Shown here piece by piece: positions 32,375 to 41,214 of a DNA stretch of 64,000 bases (position 1 is its first letter; the number at the start of each line of letters is the position of its first letter). The stretch is taken from assembly GCA_023205875.1 (NCBI GenBank), contig CP060767.1, forward strand, positions 62,001-126,000, read 5' to 3'. Under the pieces are notes generated by a model. It was not told the origin of the DNA. It saw only the letters and a program-made list of their open reading frames with translations, and ran no database searches. The DNA comes from Chloropicon primus (lineage: Eukaryota; Chlorophyta; Chloropicophyceae; Chloropicales; Chloropicaceae). The translations under genes and the position numbers were made by a program.

Positions 32375-33782
32375 ATGGACCACGGCCAGACAACCAACAC
32401 CGAGAGGGGGGGTCCCCTAGGCAGAAGATCCTCGCTTCCCGCCAGGAGGAAGTCGATCAGTCCACGAACGACGGATGCCTCCAGCGCTTGGAAGTACGCG
32501 GCCGGCTCCGTGGCCACGTTGAGCGATGGACAGGTGGTGTACAGGAGAGACTCGAGGAGGGGAAGCATTGGCAGCGCCATCATTGACGCCATGGTGGTCC
32601 CGGATGGAAATCGCAGCAGCGCTCGGTCGACCCCATCGAGCGACGAGGGTGATGCCCGCACGGCGCCGGGCGGCGGGCCGCCGGCCTCCGGTTGGGCCCG
32701 ACTGAGGAGCAGCAGCGTTTGCATCCAGTCCCTCGGCAGTGGGCCTCAGGCTTCAAAGGGGGACAGGAGGACGGTGCAAAAGGAAGTGGACAAGATGATC
32801 GAGACGAACACGAAGATTATCAAAGCCCTTGAGGAGGACGCCATCATGAGAACGCTGCGGAACGAGCGGTCCAACGCGATTCAGAACGCGTACCGGCGGG
32901 GGAGCGTCCACGCCCAGGGGGGTGAAGCCACCCAGCAGCAGGAGGCCCAGCTCGGAAGGAGATCGAGCTTCAGCGTGACCCCCGAGGGGCCTCAGCAGCA
33001 CCAGCAGGGCAGGAGGGGCTCCCTCGCCAATCGCGAGTTCATGGAGCTCATCAAGGACAAGGAGTGCCGAATCCACGAGCAGCACACGAGCAACATCAGC
33101 CCGCTCAGGCCGGGCCAAACTCAGCCTGCCGCGATGCCCATGTGGCGAGGCTACTCGGTCCTGGAGAAGGAGGACCACACGATCAGGGGCGGCACCATCA
33201 CCGCCAACCAAGACTTGAGGGGTTCCTCCCGGGGCTCGTCCCCGAACACTGCCGGAGGTAAGTTGACCCCAGCATCATCACCACCATCCTCACGACTCTC
33301 GTTCCCTTGGCACGCAACCTTCTGACACCGCCCCCGGAGCTCTCCCCCTTCCCGTCTTGGTCCCCGGCATCGTCGCGCAAGGCTACGGTTCCAAGACGAT
33401 CAAGCAAGAGATCACCTTGGCGCCCACGCACTTGGGCATCCGCTTCGGCCGAAGGAAGTCCTCCGTCTCGGAGCAGCTTGCGCAGGGCATGGAGGAGGTC
33501 GGTAGGGCTCGAGGCGAGCTGTCGAAGCGCAGCAAGGAGATCAAGCAGAACAGGAGGGAGAGCTTCACCAAGCTTTTGACGAAACCCAAAGCCCCGGGGT
33601 GGCTTGCAGCTGAGAGGCAGATGTACACGCGACGAAGGAGCCAGGAGAAGGCGGCCGAGCAGCAGCAAGTGGAGAGGAGCCCGGAGAAGATGGCCGAGCA
33701 GGCAAAGTTAAAGACGAGGCTCAGGTTTCCTGATATTAAAAAGCTCTTATACAGCAGGGTGCCTTGGTACCTTCAGTTGTAG
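32375..33782 (+). CDS. Ser/Arg-rich protein with repeated RRxS sites
   Basis: Two exons are proposed: 32375..33257 and 33382..33782 (427 aa), with donor GTAAGT. The acceptor could be GCGCAAG (33381) or CCGGAG (33339); both keep the frame. No domain was recognised. Many RRxS motifs (GRRSSLPARRKS, RRDSRRGSIGS, YRRGSV, GRRSSFSV, GRRGSLANRE, GRRKSSVSE) look like phosphorylation sites for basophilic kinases. A helical stretch (KEVDKMIETNTKIIKALEED) may be a coiled coil. The sequence suggests a phosphoregulated scaffold, but this is inference. An upstream exon is possible. Confidence 0.5.
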
Positions 33783-33850
33783 TCGCTCTTAGGACTTATC
33801 GTATTATGCACAAGGTTTTTTTCGAGTTGTTTGGGTACTCCCGTCCGACG

Positions 33851-34291
33851 TCAGGCCAAGAGGGCTTTGAACTCCTCGTAATCGACCTGACCGGAGCCGT
33901 CCTTGTCGATCTCCTGAATGAGCTTCTCTATGTCTATCGTAAGCCCAAAGTCCTTGACGACGTCGCAGAGCTTCTGGACGGAGATGGACCCGGTCTGGTC
34001 CTTGCAGCCCCCGAGAGCCACGAAGGCAGCGACCGTCTCCGAGTCGTCGGCCTTGGCCGCAAGCTTCTCCTTCTGGTTCTGGATGCACCTCAGGAACTCG
34101 GCGAACTCGATCTCTCCAGAGTTGTCGTCGTCCACCTCGCTTATCATCAGGAATATCTCCTCCGCGGTTGGGTTCTGTCCCAGAGCCTCCAGGGTTGCCT
34201 TGAGCTCATTCGCGTCAATGGTTCCGCTCCCGTCCTTGTCAAACGTGTTGAACGCCTGCCTGCACGACTCTATCTCCTCCACAGAAAGCAT
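33851..34291 (-). CDS. Four-EF-hand calmodulin-like protein
   Basis: A single exon of 146 aa from the ATG at 34291 (MLSVEEIESCRQAF). EF1 (DKDGSGTIDANE), EF2 (DDDNSGEIEFAE) and EF4 (DKDGSGQVDYEE) are canonical. EF3 (GCKDQTGSISVQ) lacks the first Asp and probably does not bind Ca2+. Its divergence from calmodulin and its length resemble flagellar light chains such as outer-arm dynein LC4, or other calmodulin-like proteins; the sequence does not decide between them. It is convergent with the RRxS-rich gene. Confidence 0.8.
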   Translation of the reverse strand: MLSVEEIESCRQAFNTFDKDGSGTIDANELKATLEALGQNPTAEEIFLMISEVDDDNSGEIEFAEFLRCIQNQKEKLAAKADDSETVAAFVALGGCKDQTGSISVQKLCDVVKDFGLTIDIEKLIQEIDKDGSGQVDYEEFKALLA

Positions 34292-34383
34292 CTTGGCCAA
34301 CTTGAACAACAACAGCAACAACAGCAGCAGCAGCTCAACAAACCTTGGAGAATCTTTGGAGAATCTTTGGATCCTCTCTACAA

Positions 34384-34414
<31 letters not shown>

Positions 34415-34830
34415 ATTCGAGTGGACTCGAGCACACGAGTTGAAGAAACCGCGGAGGATGTGTCCGCTTGTCCTCGGTGTTCCCTTTCTCCTCGCCGAGC
34501 TGCTCCGCCGAGTTTAATCCTCCGAGTTTGCGTTCTAGTCAAACTTTTTTTCTTTCTTTCTTTTTTTTTCTCAAAAGGGGGAGGGAGGAAGGAGGGGGGG
34601 GGAGGACAAGAGTCGGGTTTCCTTTGATGGATGCCCAAGATCGAGGGGGGTCAGGGCCGCGGAGGAGACTTAGGAACACCTGCATGCACAAAGAAGCTCG
34701 TGGATGATGACCGAGGATGATCGATCCTGGTTACAAAATTACAAAACAAAAAAAACAGACTTGTTTTACACACATTGGTGGTGGGTTGATACATACATAC
34801 ATACATGCTATTGGTACACACAATGGGTGG
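34292..34830. other. Intergenic spacer EF-hand/SnAK-like kinase
   Basis: CAACAACAGCAG repeats next to the EF-hand ATG, GAGA at 34397-34415, T-rich tracts at 34546-34572, and CATA repeats at 34793-34806. TTACA at 34730-34745 fits the kinase 3' end. No gene was seen. Confidence 0.55.
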
Positions 34831-35689
34831 CTACAAGACCCCGGCAACGTAGCTCGCTTCGATTTCCTCCACACTGCTCAAGCCCAGGCCCTTGAGGAGG
34901 TCGAGGAGGCTCGCCGCGGAGGGCCTGAGGCCCGGGTCGGGCGTCAGCATCCGCTTCAGGGCCGCCGTCAGGAGTTCCGAGCCCCCCGAGGGAGGGTGGA
35001 CGACCTCGACCTTGGGACTCGACCGGATTTCCTCGTAGATGTCCGCCGCCGAGGTGCTCTGGAACGGGAACTCCGCGTACCGCAACCGGTACACCGCGAC
35101 CCCCAGCGCCCAGACGTCCGCCTTGGTGCCGCTGTAGGGCTCCCCCGTGCAGCACTCGGGGGCGGTGTACGCCGGCGTTCCGGGGGAGCGCGTCACGCGG
35201 TCGTCCCGGCCGTCGAAGCGGAAGCTGGACCCAAAGTCCACGATTTTGACGACGGCGCGGCCGCTCGAGGAGGAGACCAGGAGGTGCTCCACCTTGAGGT
35301 CCCCGTGGACGACGCCCTGGCCGTGCACGAGGGCCAGCCCCGCCGCGGCCTGGCACACCACGTCGAGGAGGTGCGCCTCCCTGGCTCCCGAGCAGAGCGA
35401 GTCGGGAAGCGAGTCGAGCGCGGGGGACCCCGCGTGCTCCAGGCAGATGTACAGCTTGTCGCACGCCGGGTCGTCGATCACCTCCACGAGCCTGGCCAGG
35501 TTCGGGTGCCTCGGCAGGGAGGACAGCACCGATATCTCGTGGAGCACCACGTCCAGGGCCGAGGCCGAGGACAGGGAGGACGGGGCCGAGGGCCGAGGAT
35601 CGAGGGACGTGACCTTCTTCCTCTGAAGCACCACCTTGTTGACGACCTAGATGAAGATGGTGAAGATGGTGAAGATGGTGAAGATGAAG

Positions 35690-35720
<31 letters not shown>

Positions 35721-36187
35721 TGTTGTTGTTGATGTCAGAAAGGACGTTGACTTTGGGTGGTTGTCTGTATGGACTCCGCGTTCCTCGTGGCTCGCTCGTG
35801 GCGTGTGTGCGTGTTCCCTTGTGCGTGTTGTATGGCTCAGATAGGGGTGAAAGACTAAAAGTTTTTGTAGTTTTTATTCGTCATCGCTAGAGGACCGGCC
35901 CCCGCCAGCCCCCCAAAGACCTCATATGAACTATGCAGCATCACTGCCGTACAACACAACACAACACAGCACCACCACCACCACGACGGAGGACGACGGA
36001 GGAGGAGGAGGAAGAAAGCGCTTACCTTGACGGCGTAGAGTCGGCCGGATGCCTCGTAGAGCTTCACCCTTCCGTAGGATCCCGCCCCGAGGTGGGCGAG
36101 GTACTTGTAGTTGTTCAAGTACTTGACGCCGGTGCGAGGGTCCTTGCGCTTGTGGACCACACCCGTGCGGATCGCGGAGTCGCTCAT
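34831..36187 (-). CDS. SnAK/GRIK- and CaMKK-like protein kinase
   Basis: These kinases phosphorylate the activation loop of SnRK1/AMPK. Exons on the minus strand are 36187..36026 and 35646..34831; the intron is GTAAGC...CATCTAG (379 nt, phase 0). The product is 325 aa. It has the Gly loop LGAGSYGRVKLY, the catalytic Lys in YAVK, the family block LVEVIDDPACDKLYICLEHA, HGDLK (HGD is typical of this family), DFGSS, and activation segment RSPGTPAYTAPECC. After HGDLK the usual Asn is replaced: VEHLL rather than PDNLL. Family assignment is confident; full catalytic activity is not. Confidence 0.85.
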
Positions 36188-36385
36188 CTTCCGTCGTGGA
36201 GCCCGCCCGCGAACCTCGCGCCGCTGCCGACCAGCGGCGACGATCGTCCGCGCGCGACTGAGCGAGGCGCCGCCAGCCCGCGAACGCCGCCAGCCCGCGG
36301 ACGCCACGAAACGAATGTGCGAAGTACTATTTATGTAGCGTAATATACATTCCACGTTGTTCCATTCCTGAACATGGCATGGCTC

Positions 36386-36476
36386 CCGGGCGACCCGGGT
36401 TCGAGTCCCGGCGTGGGAACGAAAAGAAGAACAGGCTCCCACGTAGTATAGTCTGGTTAGTATACCCGGCTTTCAC
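36386..36476 (+). tRNA. trnE-UUC: Circularly permuted tRNA-Glu(UUC) gene
   Basis: The 3' half (36386-36419) precedes the 5' half (36437-36476), with a 17-nt linker between. 3' half: anticodon-stem strand CCGGG, variable CGAC, T stem CCGGG, T loop TTCGAGT, CCCGG, acceptor CGTGGGA, discriminator A. 5' half: acceptor TCCCACG, TA, D stem GTAT with loop AGTCTGGTTA and GTAT, A26, anticodon stem CCCGG, loop CTTTCAC (anticodon TTC, 36472-36474). Acceptor, T and anticodon stems pair perfectly. Total 74 nt. The break is at the canonical 37/38 intron site, with a one-base ambiguity. ATGGC just before the 3' half can pair with GCCAT just after the 5' half. Confidence 0.9.
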
Positions 36477-36480
36477 GCCA

Positions 36481-36485
36481 TTTTT
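36481..36485 (+). terminator. T5 Pol III terminator after the permuted tRNA
   Basis: Five T residues begin four bases past the 5' half, as expected if one transcript runs 3' half, linker, 5' half. Confidence 0.7.
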
Positions 36486-36511
36486 GCTCCGTGAGACAAG
36501 GGTTCTGTGAG

Positions 36512-36606
36512 AGACGTTAATTATACAAGGGTCACAACGAGATCGTGACGGCGGAGGACGACGACGGCGACTGACGTTAGTTATACAAGGGTCACAACGA
36601 GATCGT
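36512..36606. repeat. Direct repeat between tRNA and RPC82-like sequence
   Basis: Two copies (about 36512-36545 and 36573-36606) share TTATACAAGGGTCACAACGA and flanks. GACGAC-rich, CA and GA tracts follow up to the next ATG (36742). Confidence 0.85.
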
Positions 36607-36694
36607 TGATCGTAACGGCGGAGGAGGACGACGACGACGAGGACGGCGAGGACGACGACGGCGACGAGGACGACGACGAGGACGACGACGACGA

Positions 36695-36741
<47 letters not shown>

Positions 36742-36742
<1 letters not shown>

Positions 36743-37443
36743 TGGCGGCGAGAGAAGGGGTGGCCACGCTGAAGGAGCTGGAGCTGGAGTTGTGCTTGCT
36801 TCACTTGGAGGAAAACCTTGGCGGAGTGAAGGGGGCGGTGGCCAGGGTGTCGAGACTCCCGCGAAAGGGAGGGCGTGAAGCTTAGCCTCTGGATACTCAC
36901 CAAGCTGAACGTGGTTCGGAGCTACCTGTGCACGAGTCTGTTGAGCGGAGTGGAGGAGAAGCGCTTCATCTACATGCTGGACACGGACTACGCCTTCGTG
37001 CTGACGAGGTTGCCGAACTTGATGCTCGAGGTATGGTCCGACTTGGGCAAGGTCGGGGAGTACGTCCTGGAGGCCCTGATCTTCCGCGGCAGGCTGAGCA
37101 GAAGCGAAGCGGTCGGCGTGAGCAAGGGGCTGTGCGAGGAAGCGGAGCTCCAGTTAGGCTTCGGCCCGGACGACTTTGGCGAGGCGTTCGACAGGCTGGT
37201 GACGATGCATTACGTGGAGAGGGTGCCCTCGGCTCAGCTCCCCCCGCCGTGGGAGCTGACCACCGTCGAGGAGAGCATGAAGCGGGTGCAGAGGAAGGCC
37301 AAGGCGGCTTACGACAGGATGCTCAGGGAGAGGTTCGAGCTCGACTTGGGAGAGCGCGAGGAGTCCAGCGTGCTGTGGAGGGTCAAGGCCCAGGAGTTCC
37401 ACGACCGCTTCCTCTGGAGCCTCACTCTGGCAAGGCAAGCCTC
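36742..37443 (+). pseudogene. Truncated RPC82/POLR3C-like (RNA polymerase III subunit C3) sequence
   Basis: The ATG at 36742 gives TLKELELELCLLHLEENLGG and GVKGAVARV, like the family N-terminus. That frame closes near 36885, while the family match continues in another frame (EGVKLSLWILTKLNVVRSYL, VGEYVLEALIFRGRLSR, VLWRVKAQEFHDRF). About 8-15 residues of the first winged helix are missing at the switch. Similarity stops near 37443, about half way through the family. The frame stays open beyond this but runs antisense to EBP2 with no further similarity. It is either a decayed copy or a gene damaged by assembly error; an unusual intron is less likely. Confidence 0.55.
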
Positions 37444-37675
37444 TTTTAAAAACACGCGCAAGCGCACAGACGGATGGATCGACCTTACCTTCTCTTCTCT
37501 TTGCGGGACACCACACCCCTCATCTCCTGATCGATCGCAACATCGCGGAACGAACGATTTAAATATAAATAGACGACAGATCTCCTCTTTTTACAGTTCT
37601 TTCCTTCATCCTCTCTGTTTTGTTCTTGCTGCTGCTGGTCGTCGTCGTTTCTTCTTACCCGCCCAACTCACTCAC

Positions 37676-38581
37676 TCACTTCCCCCCCCTCGCCTTCATC
37701 CGCCTCGCCTTTCCAGGCCTCAGCTGACCCTTCTTCTTCTTCGCCACCCCGCCCGATGCCCCCCCCCTCTTCTCCCCCCCGGCGGCGTACTTGCCGAAGC
37801 GTCCCTGCCTCCACCCGCTGTCGTCCGCGCTCGACGCCGCGTCGTTCTGCTTCTGGATCTTCTTCCTCCCCCCGAACCCGAACTTCTTGTCCCTGGCCTC
37901 CCTCTTCTTGGACTTGGTCTTGCCAGAAAAGATCCTCGTCCCCGCGGCCTGCTTCGGCTTGCGGTTCCCGAACACCCCCTCCATCGCCTCCTCGTAGTCC
38001 TCCTCCCCGCCGTCGTCGTAGCCTCCCTTCGCCCTCTGCTTCCTCCACTTGTCCAGGTCGCTGATCTGCTTGTTCTTGGCCTGGGCGCGCTCCTTGAGCT
38101 TCTCCGCCTGGACCTGCTTGGCGTACTTCTTCGCCTCCCTCTGCTTCCTCCTCTCCTCCTGCTCCTCGCTCAGCTTCTTCTCGTACAGCAACTTCTCCTT
38201 CACGCGCTTCATGTGGTGGTCGCTCTTCACCATCTCCGCCAGGTAGTCGTCCGGACGGCGCCACTTGGTGCCGCTGGCGTCGAACTTCTCCACGGAATCC
38301 CTCACCGCGCCCAGAGCCTGCTCGTAAAACGCAACCTCCCTCTCCGCGTCGTCGTGCACCACGCTCGCCTCCATCGGATCCCGGTCGCTCGAGGTGCACA
38401 CCAGCGTGTCCTCCCACGGGGTCCCGTCCACTCGACCGAACTCCTCCAAGCGCTCGTGCATCGCCTCCACGTTGTACACGTAAACCTTCTTCTCCTCCTC
38501 CTCCTTCCCGAGACCCAACGCCGCCCTCTCCAACGCAAGCTCCTCGTCGCTATCCATCTCCATCTCCATCTCACCCTTCAT
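37676..38581 (-). CDS. EBP2: EBP2 (EBNA1BP2) rRNA-processing protein
   Basis: EBP2 is a nucleolar factor for 60S subunit assembly that works with Rrs1 and Brx1. A single exon of 301 aa. An acidic N-terminus is followed by the conserved core (RPDDYLAEMVKSDHHMKRVK, EERRKQREAKKYAKQVQAEK, LKERAQAKNKQISDLDKWRK) and a basic Gly/Lys-rich tail with FGFGGRKK, ending KARRMKARGGK. A promoter-element copy lies 31 bases upstream of the ATG. Confidence 0.9.
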   Translation of the reverse strand: MKGEMEMEMDSDEELALERAALGLGKEEEEKKVYVYNVEAMHERLEEFGRVDGTPWEDTLVCTSSDRDPMEASVVHDDAEREVAFYEQALGAVRDSVEKFDASGTKWRRPDDYLAEMVKSDHHMKRVKEKLLYEKKLSEEQEERRKQREAKKYAKQVQAEKLKERAQAKNKQISDLDKWRKQRAKGGYDDGGEEDYEEAMEGVFGNRKPKQAAGTRIFSGKTKSKKREARDKKFGFGGRKKIQKQNDAASSADDSGWRQGRFGKYAAGGEKRGGASGGVAKKKKGQLRPGKARRMKARGGK

Positions 38582-39017
38582 CCTCCTTCCTCTCTTCCCT
38601 GTCCGCTCAGTTCGGCGCCGTTTCCTTCGAGCGATGGCTCTTTCGAAAGATCAAGAAATGATCCTTCCGTCTGCGTACTCTCCTTCCGCTCTCTCCGATC
38701 GCCACAACCCGTAATCCTCGTCTCTTTCCCCTCCCTCGCTGGCGGCGGCTGCTTCTGCTTTTCTCCCAGATCTTCTTCGAAGCATTTCAGCCATGGCGCC
38801 AGGCAATGGCGTCGGCGTCCGCAACCTCGGAGAGGACACGAACACGAGGAAGTGGTGATCATGGTGGAGACGAGAGAGGGAAAGACCAGCGAATTAATGA
38901 ATCTTGTCTCATTACTTTTTTACGTCAGGTTCATCCTTTATTCTATTCTCTTTTCATGGTTATCATACATCACACTCGCGTTGCGCTCGCCCCAACCCAA
39001 CCCCACAATACCATTCC
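38582..39017. other. Spacer EBP2/ankyrin gene
   Basis: Between co-directional minus-strand genes. It contains one dispersed element next to EBP2 and an AT-richer part near 38890-38960. No gene was seen. Confidence 0.55.
38612..38668 (-). promoter_or_regulatory. Dispersed promoter-associated element, EBP2 copy
   Basis: On the plus strand it reads CCTTCGAGCGATGGCTC then TTTCGAAAGATCAAGAAATG. It lies 31 bases upstream of the EBP2 ATG in the orientation used at other genes. Confidence 0.7.
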
Positions 39018-40085
39018 TTAAACCACCCAAACGCACCCCTCGCTCCTCAACCATTCCAGAACGTCCCAGCGCTCGTTCATCGCCGCGCTCGAGCAGATCT
39101 CCCTCTCGTTCCAGGGGCACCCCTCGCTCCGGAGCCACTTGAGGACGTCGAGGTTCCCTTCCTCCGCAGCGTACTCGCAGGCGTACTTGTCCCAGTCGCA
39201 CCCCTCGCTCCTCAACCATTCCAGAACGTCCCGGTGCCCGCCTTTGGCGGCGTGCGCGCAAGTCGCGGCGTGCCACGGGCAGCCCTCCCTCCGCAGCCAC
39301 CGGAGGACATCGATACGGCCGGTCAAGGCCGCGTAGTGGCAGCAAGAGGCGCCCCAAGGGCAAGGCGGGTCCTGGCTCCGCAGCCACTGCAGGACATCGA
39401 GGTGGCCCTCTTTCGCGGCGTACGCGGCGGTCTCGAAGTTCCAGGGGCAGGGTGGCTCCTGGCTCCGAAGCCACTTTAGGAGCTCCAGGTGATTTCCCTT
39501 GGCCGCCTGGACGCAGACATCCGGGTGCCAGCCGCACCCCTCGCCCCTCACAAACTGCATGACTTCGAGACTGCCCCCGAGGGCGGCGTTGTAGCAGGCG
39601 TAAGAGTCCAAGCTCTCGACGAGGGAGCATCCCTGCTCCTTGAACCACTTAAGGATGGAAAGCTGGCCCCCCGCAGCCGCCGAAGCCCCGACAAGCCACT
39701 CGTCAAAGTCCAGAGGGATCCCTTGGCTCACCAGCCACTTCATCACCTTCTTGCTGCCCTGGAAAGCGGCGACGTGCATCAGGTGGCCGTCGTGAAGCGC
39801 GGGCCTTGCGGCTAAGTTCAGGAGCGCCCTCGCCGAGAAGGGCATCCGGTCCCACCGTATCCTCTTGAAGCTCAGGTACACCCACTTGTACCACTCCAGG
39901 CCGAACCCTGGCTTCCTCTTCAGCAGGCTCTCCCTCCTCAGGTCCGTCGTGAGCGGTCTCCCCTCCGGCCTTCGCAGCTCCTGGCTCGCCCTCCTGAAAG
40001 CCTTGCACGCCAGAGAGAACGCAAGGTGGTCGTTCCCTTCCAGGTGCTTGGCCACCTCCAGCAGCATCCCGTAGTCCCACTCCAT
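39018..40085 (-). CDS. F-box-like protein with algal-type ankyrin repeats
   Basis: A single exon of 355 aa from the ATG at 40085 (MEWDYGMLLEVAKHLEG). The first 30 residues look like a degenerate F-box helix set (LAFSLACKAFRRASQELRR). About nine 30-residue ankyrin-like repeats follow, of the type EGHLDVLQWLRSQDPPCPW and GGHRDVLEWLRSEGCDWD, a style common in algae, oomycetes and large algal viruses. Upstream in-frame codons encode a CTG-repeat poly-Leu and were excluded. The likely role is protein-protein adaptor; the substrate is unknown. Confidence 0.8.
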   Translation of the reverse strand: MEWDYGMLLEVAKHLEGNDHLAFSLACKAFRRASQELRRPEGRPLTTDLRRESLLKRKPGFGLEWYKWVYLSFKRIRWDRMPFSARALLNLAARPALHDGHLMHVAAFQGSKKVMKWLVSQGIPLDFDEWLVGASAAAGGQLSILKWFKEQGCSLVESLDSYACYNAALGGSLEVMQFVRGEGCGWHPDVCVQAAKGNHLELLKWLRSQEPPCPWNFETAAYAAKEGHLDVLQWLRSQDPPCPWGASCCHYAALTGRIDVLRWLRREGCPWHAATCAHAAKGGHRDVLEWLRSEGCDWDKYACEYAAEEGNLDVLKWLRSEGCPWNEREICSSAAMNERWDVLEWLRSEGCVWVV

Positions 40086-40572
40086 CGACATCAGCATCAG
40101 CAGCAGCAGCAGCAGCAGCAAAGCTGCTTCATGCCAACACAAAAACCTAAATTCAGGTTCTCCCAAGATAAATACGTTCGGGTCCACGATACGGTCACGG
40201 TCAGCTCGATGCGGCGCCTAGACCCCTCGCCCTTCCCCCCCTCCCTCTCCCTCTCGTTCGTCCTTCCGCTTCCTCTGCTCGTCTCTCTCTCTCTCGTCTT
40301 CGCGCTCCTCCAATCCTCACCAGAGCGTCAAATCTTTCGAGCGAGGGCTCTTTCGAAAGCGCAAGACACGAAGCTTCCGCCCGTCCGGTCCTCCTCCTCC
40401 CTCTCCCTCCGCCATGCACTCCCACCCTCCTCTCTTCCCGCGGCGTCCTCCTCGTTCCCCTCTCTCGCCGTTTTTTTTTGGCATTTTTTTGGCGGGAAGG
40501 AGGAAGAAGGACGGAGGAAGGACGACGACGGTTTGAGTTTGGTTTGGGTTTGGTTTGCGTGAGTGGAGGAGG
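40086..40572. other. Divergent region ankyrin/SGT1
   Basis: Head-to-head spacer. CAG trinucleotide repeat at 40093-40122, TC-rich tracts, one dispersed element, a T-rich stretch at 40470-40490 and TTTGGTTTGGG repeats before SGT1. No TPR-encoding exon for SGT1 was found here. Confidence 0.6.
40313..40380 (-). promoter_or_regulatory. Dispersed promoter-associated element, ankyrin copy
   Basis: TCCTCACCAGAGCGTC, then CTTTCGAGCGAGGGCTC and TTTCGAAAGCGCAAGACACG. A full-length copy pointing to the ankyrin gene, 228 bases from its ATG. Confidence 0.8.
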
Positions 40573-41214
40573 ATGTGCGACACGAGGGAGCGTTACCGGC
40601 GCCAGTGGTACCAGAGTTATGACTCTGTCTCGGTGGAAGTCTTCGTCAAAGGTACGAAAGGGATGCCTGAAGGGAAAGTGAGGACGAGGTTTGAGGAAAG
40701 GAGTTTGTGTTTGGAGGTTGAGGATGGGCATGAGGATGGACCCTACAGGTTGGTGCTCGCCCTGATGGGGGAGATCAAGCCGGAGGAGACCAAGGTGGAG
40801 CTCCTGTCAACCAAGGTGGAGATGAAGCTGGTGAAGAAGGAGGGTGGCGTGCAGTGGAGTGACCTCGAGGAAGGGCAAGGGACTGCTGGGGTGGCGAGGG
40901 TGATGGCTGATGGGTCGTCCTCGGCGGAGGCTGCGGCGGGGGAGAAGAAGAAGAAGTCCCCCAAGGAATGGGCCGCCTTGGAAGCGGAGCTGACGGAGCT
41001 CGAGAAGGAGGACAAGCCGGAGGGCGAGGCCGCTCTGCAGGCCCTCTTCAAGGACATATACTCCAAGGCGGACGAGGACACCCAGAGGGCGATGATGAAG
41101 TCCTTCCAGGAGTCCAACGGGACCGTCCTGTCGACGAACTGGAACGAGGTCGGGCAAAAGAAAGTCGAAGTGCAGCCTCCGGATGGCATGACGGTGAAAA
41201 AGTACGAGCACTGA
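40573..41214 (+). CDS. SGT1: SGT1 co-chaperone lacking the TPR domain
   Basis: SGT1 is an HSP90 adaptor for SCF ubiquitin ligases, kinetochores and, in plants, immune receptors. A single exon of 213 aa. The CS domain starts at once (RERYRRQWYQSYDSVSVEVF ... LVLALMGEIKPEETKVELLS). After an Ala/Lys linker comes the SGS domain (KEWAALEAELTELEKEDKPE, FKDIYSKADEDTQRAMMKSF, ESNGTVLSTNWNEVG, PPDGMTVKKYEH). Plant and animal SGT1 carry an N-terminal TPR that is absent here. TGTAA lies about 120 bases after the stop. Confidence 0.9.
   Translation: MCDTRERYRRQWYQSYDSVSVEVFVKGTKGMPEGKVRTRFEERSLCLEVEDGHEDGPYRLVLALMGEIKPEETKVELLSTKVEMKLVKKEGGVQWSDLEEGQGTAGVARVMADGSSSAEAAAGEKKKKSPKEWAALEAELTELEKEDKPEGEAALQALFKDIYSKADEDTQRAMMKSFQESNGTVLSTNWNEVGQKKVEVQPPDGMTVKKYEH

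Noticed and set aside
37444-39142. Continuation of the RPC82-like open frame to 39142
   Set aside because: It runs antisense through EBP2 and its spacer, is Leu/Pro/Arg low complexity, and has no RPC82 similarity.
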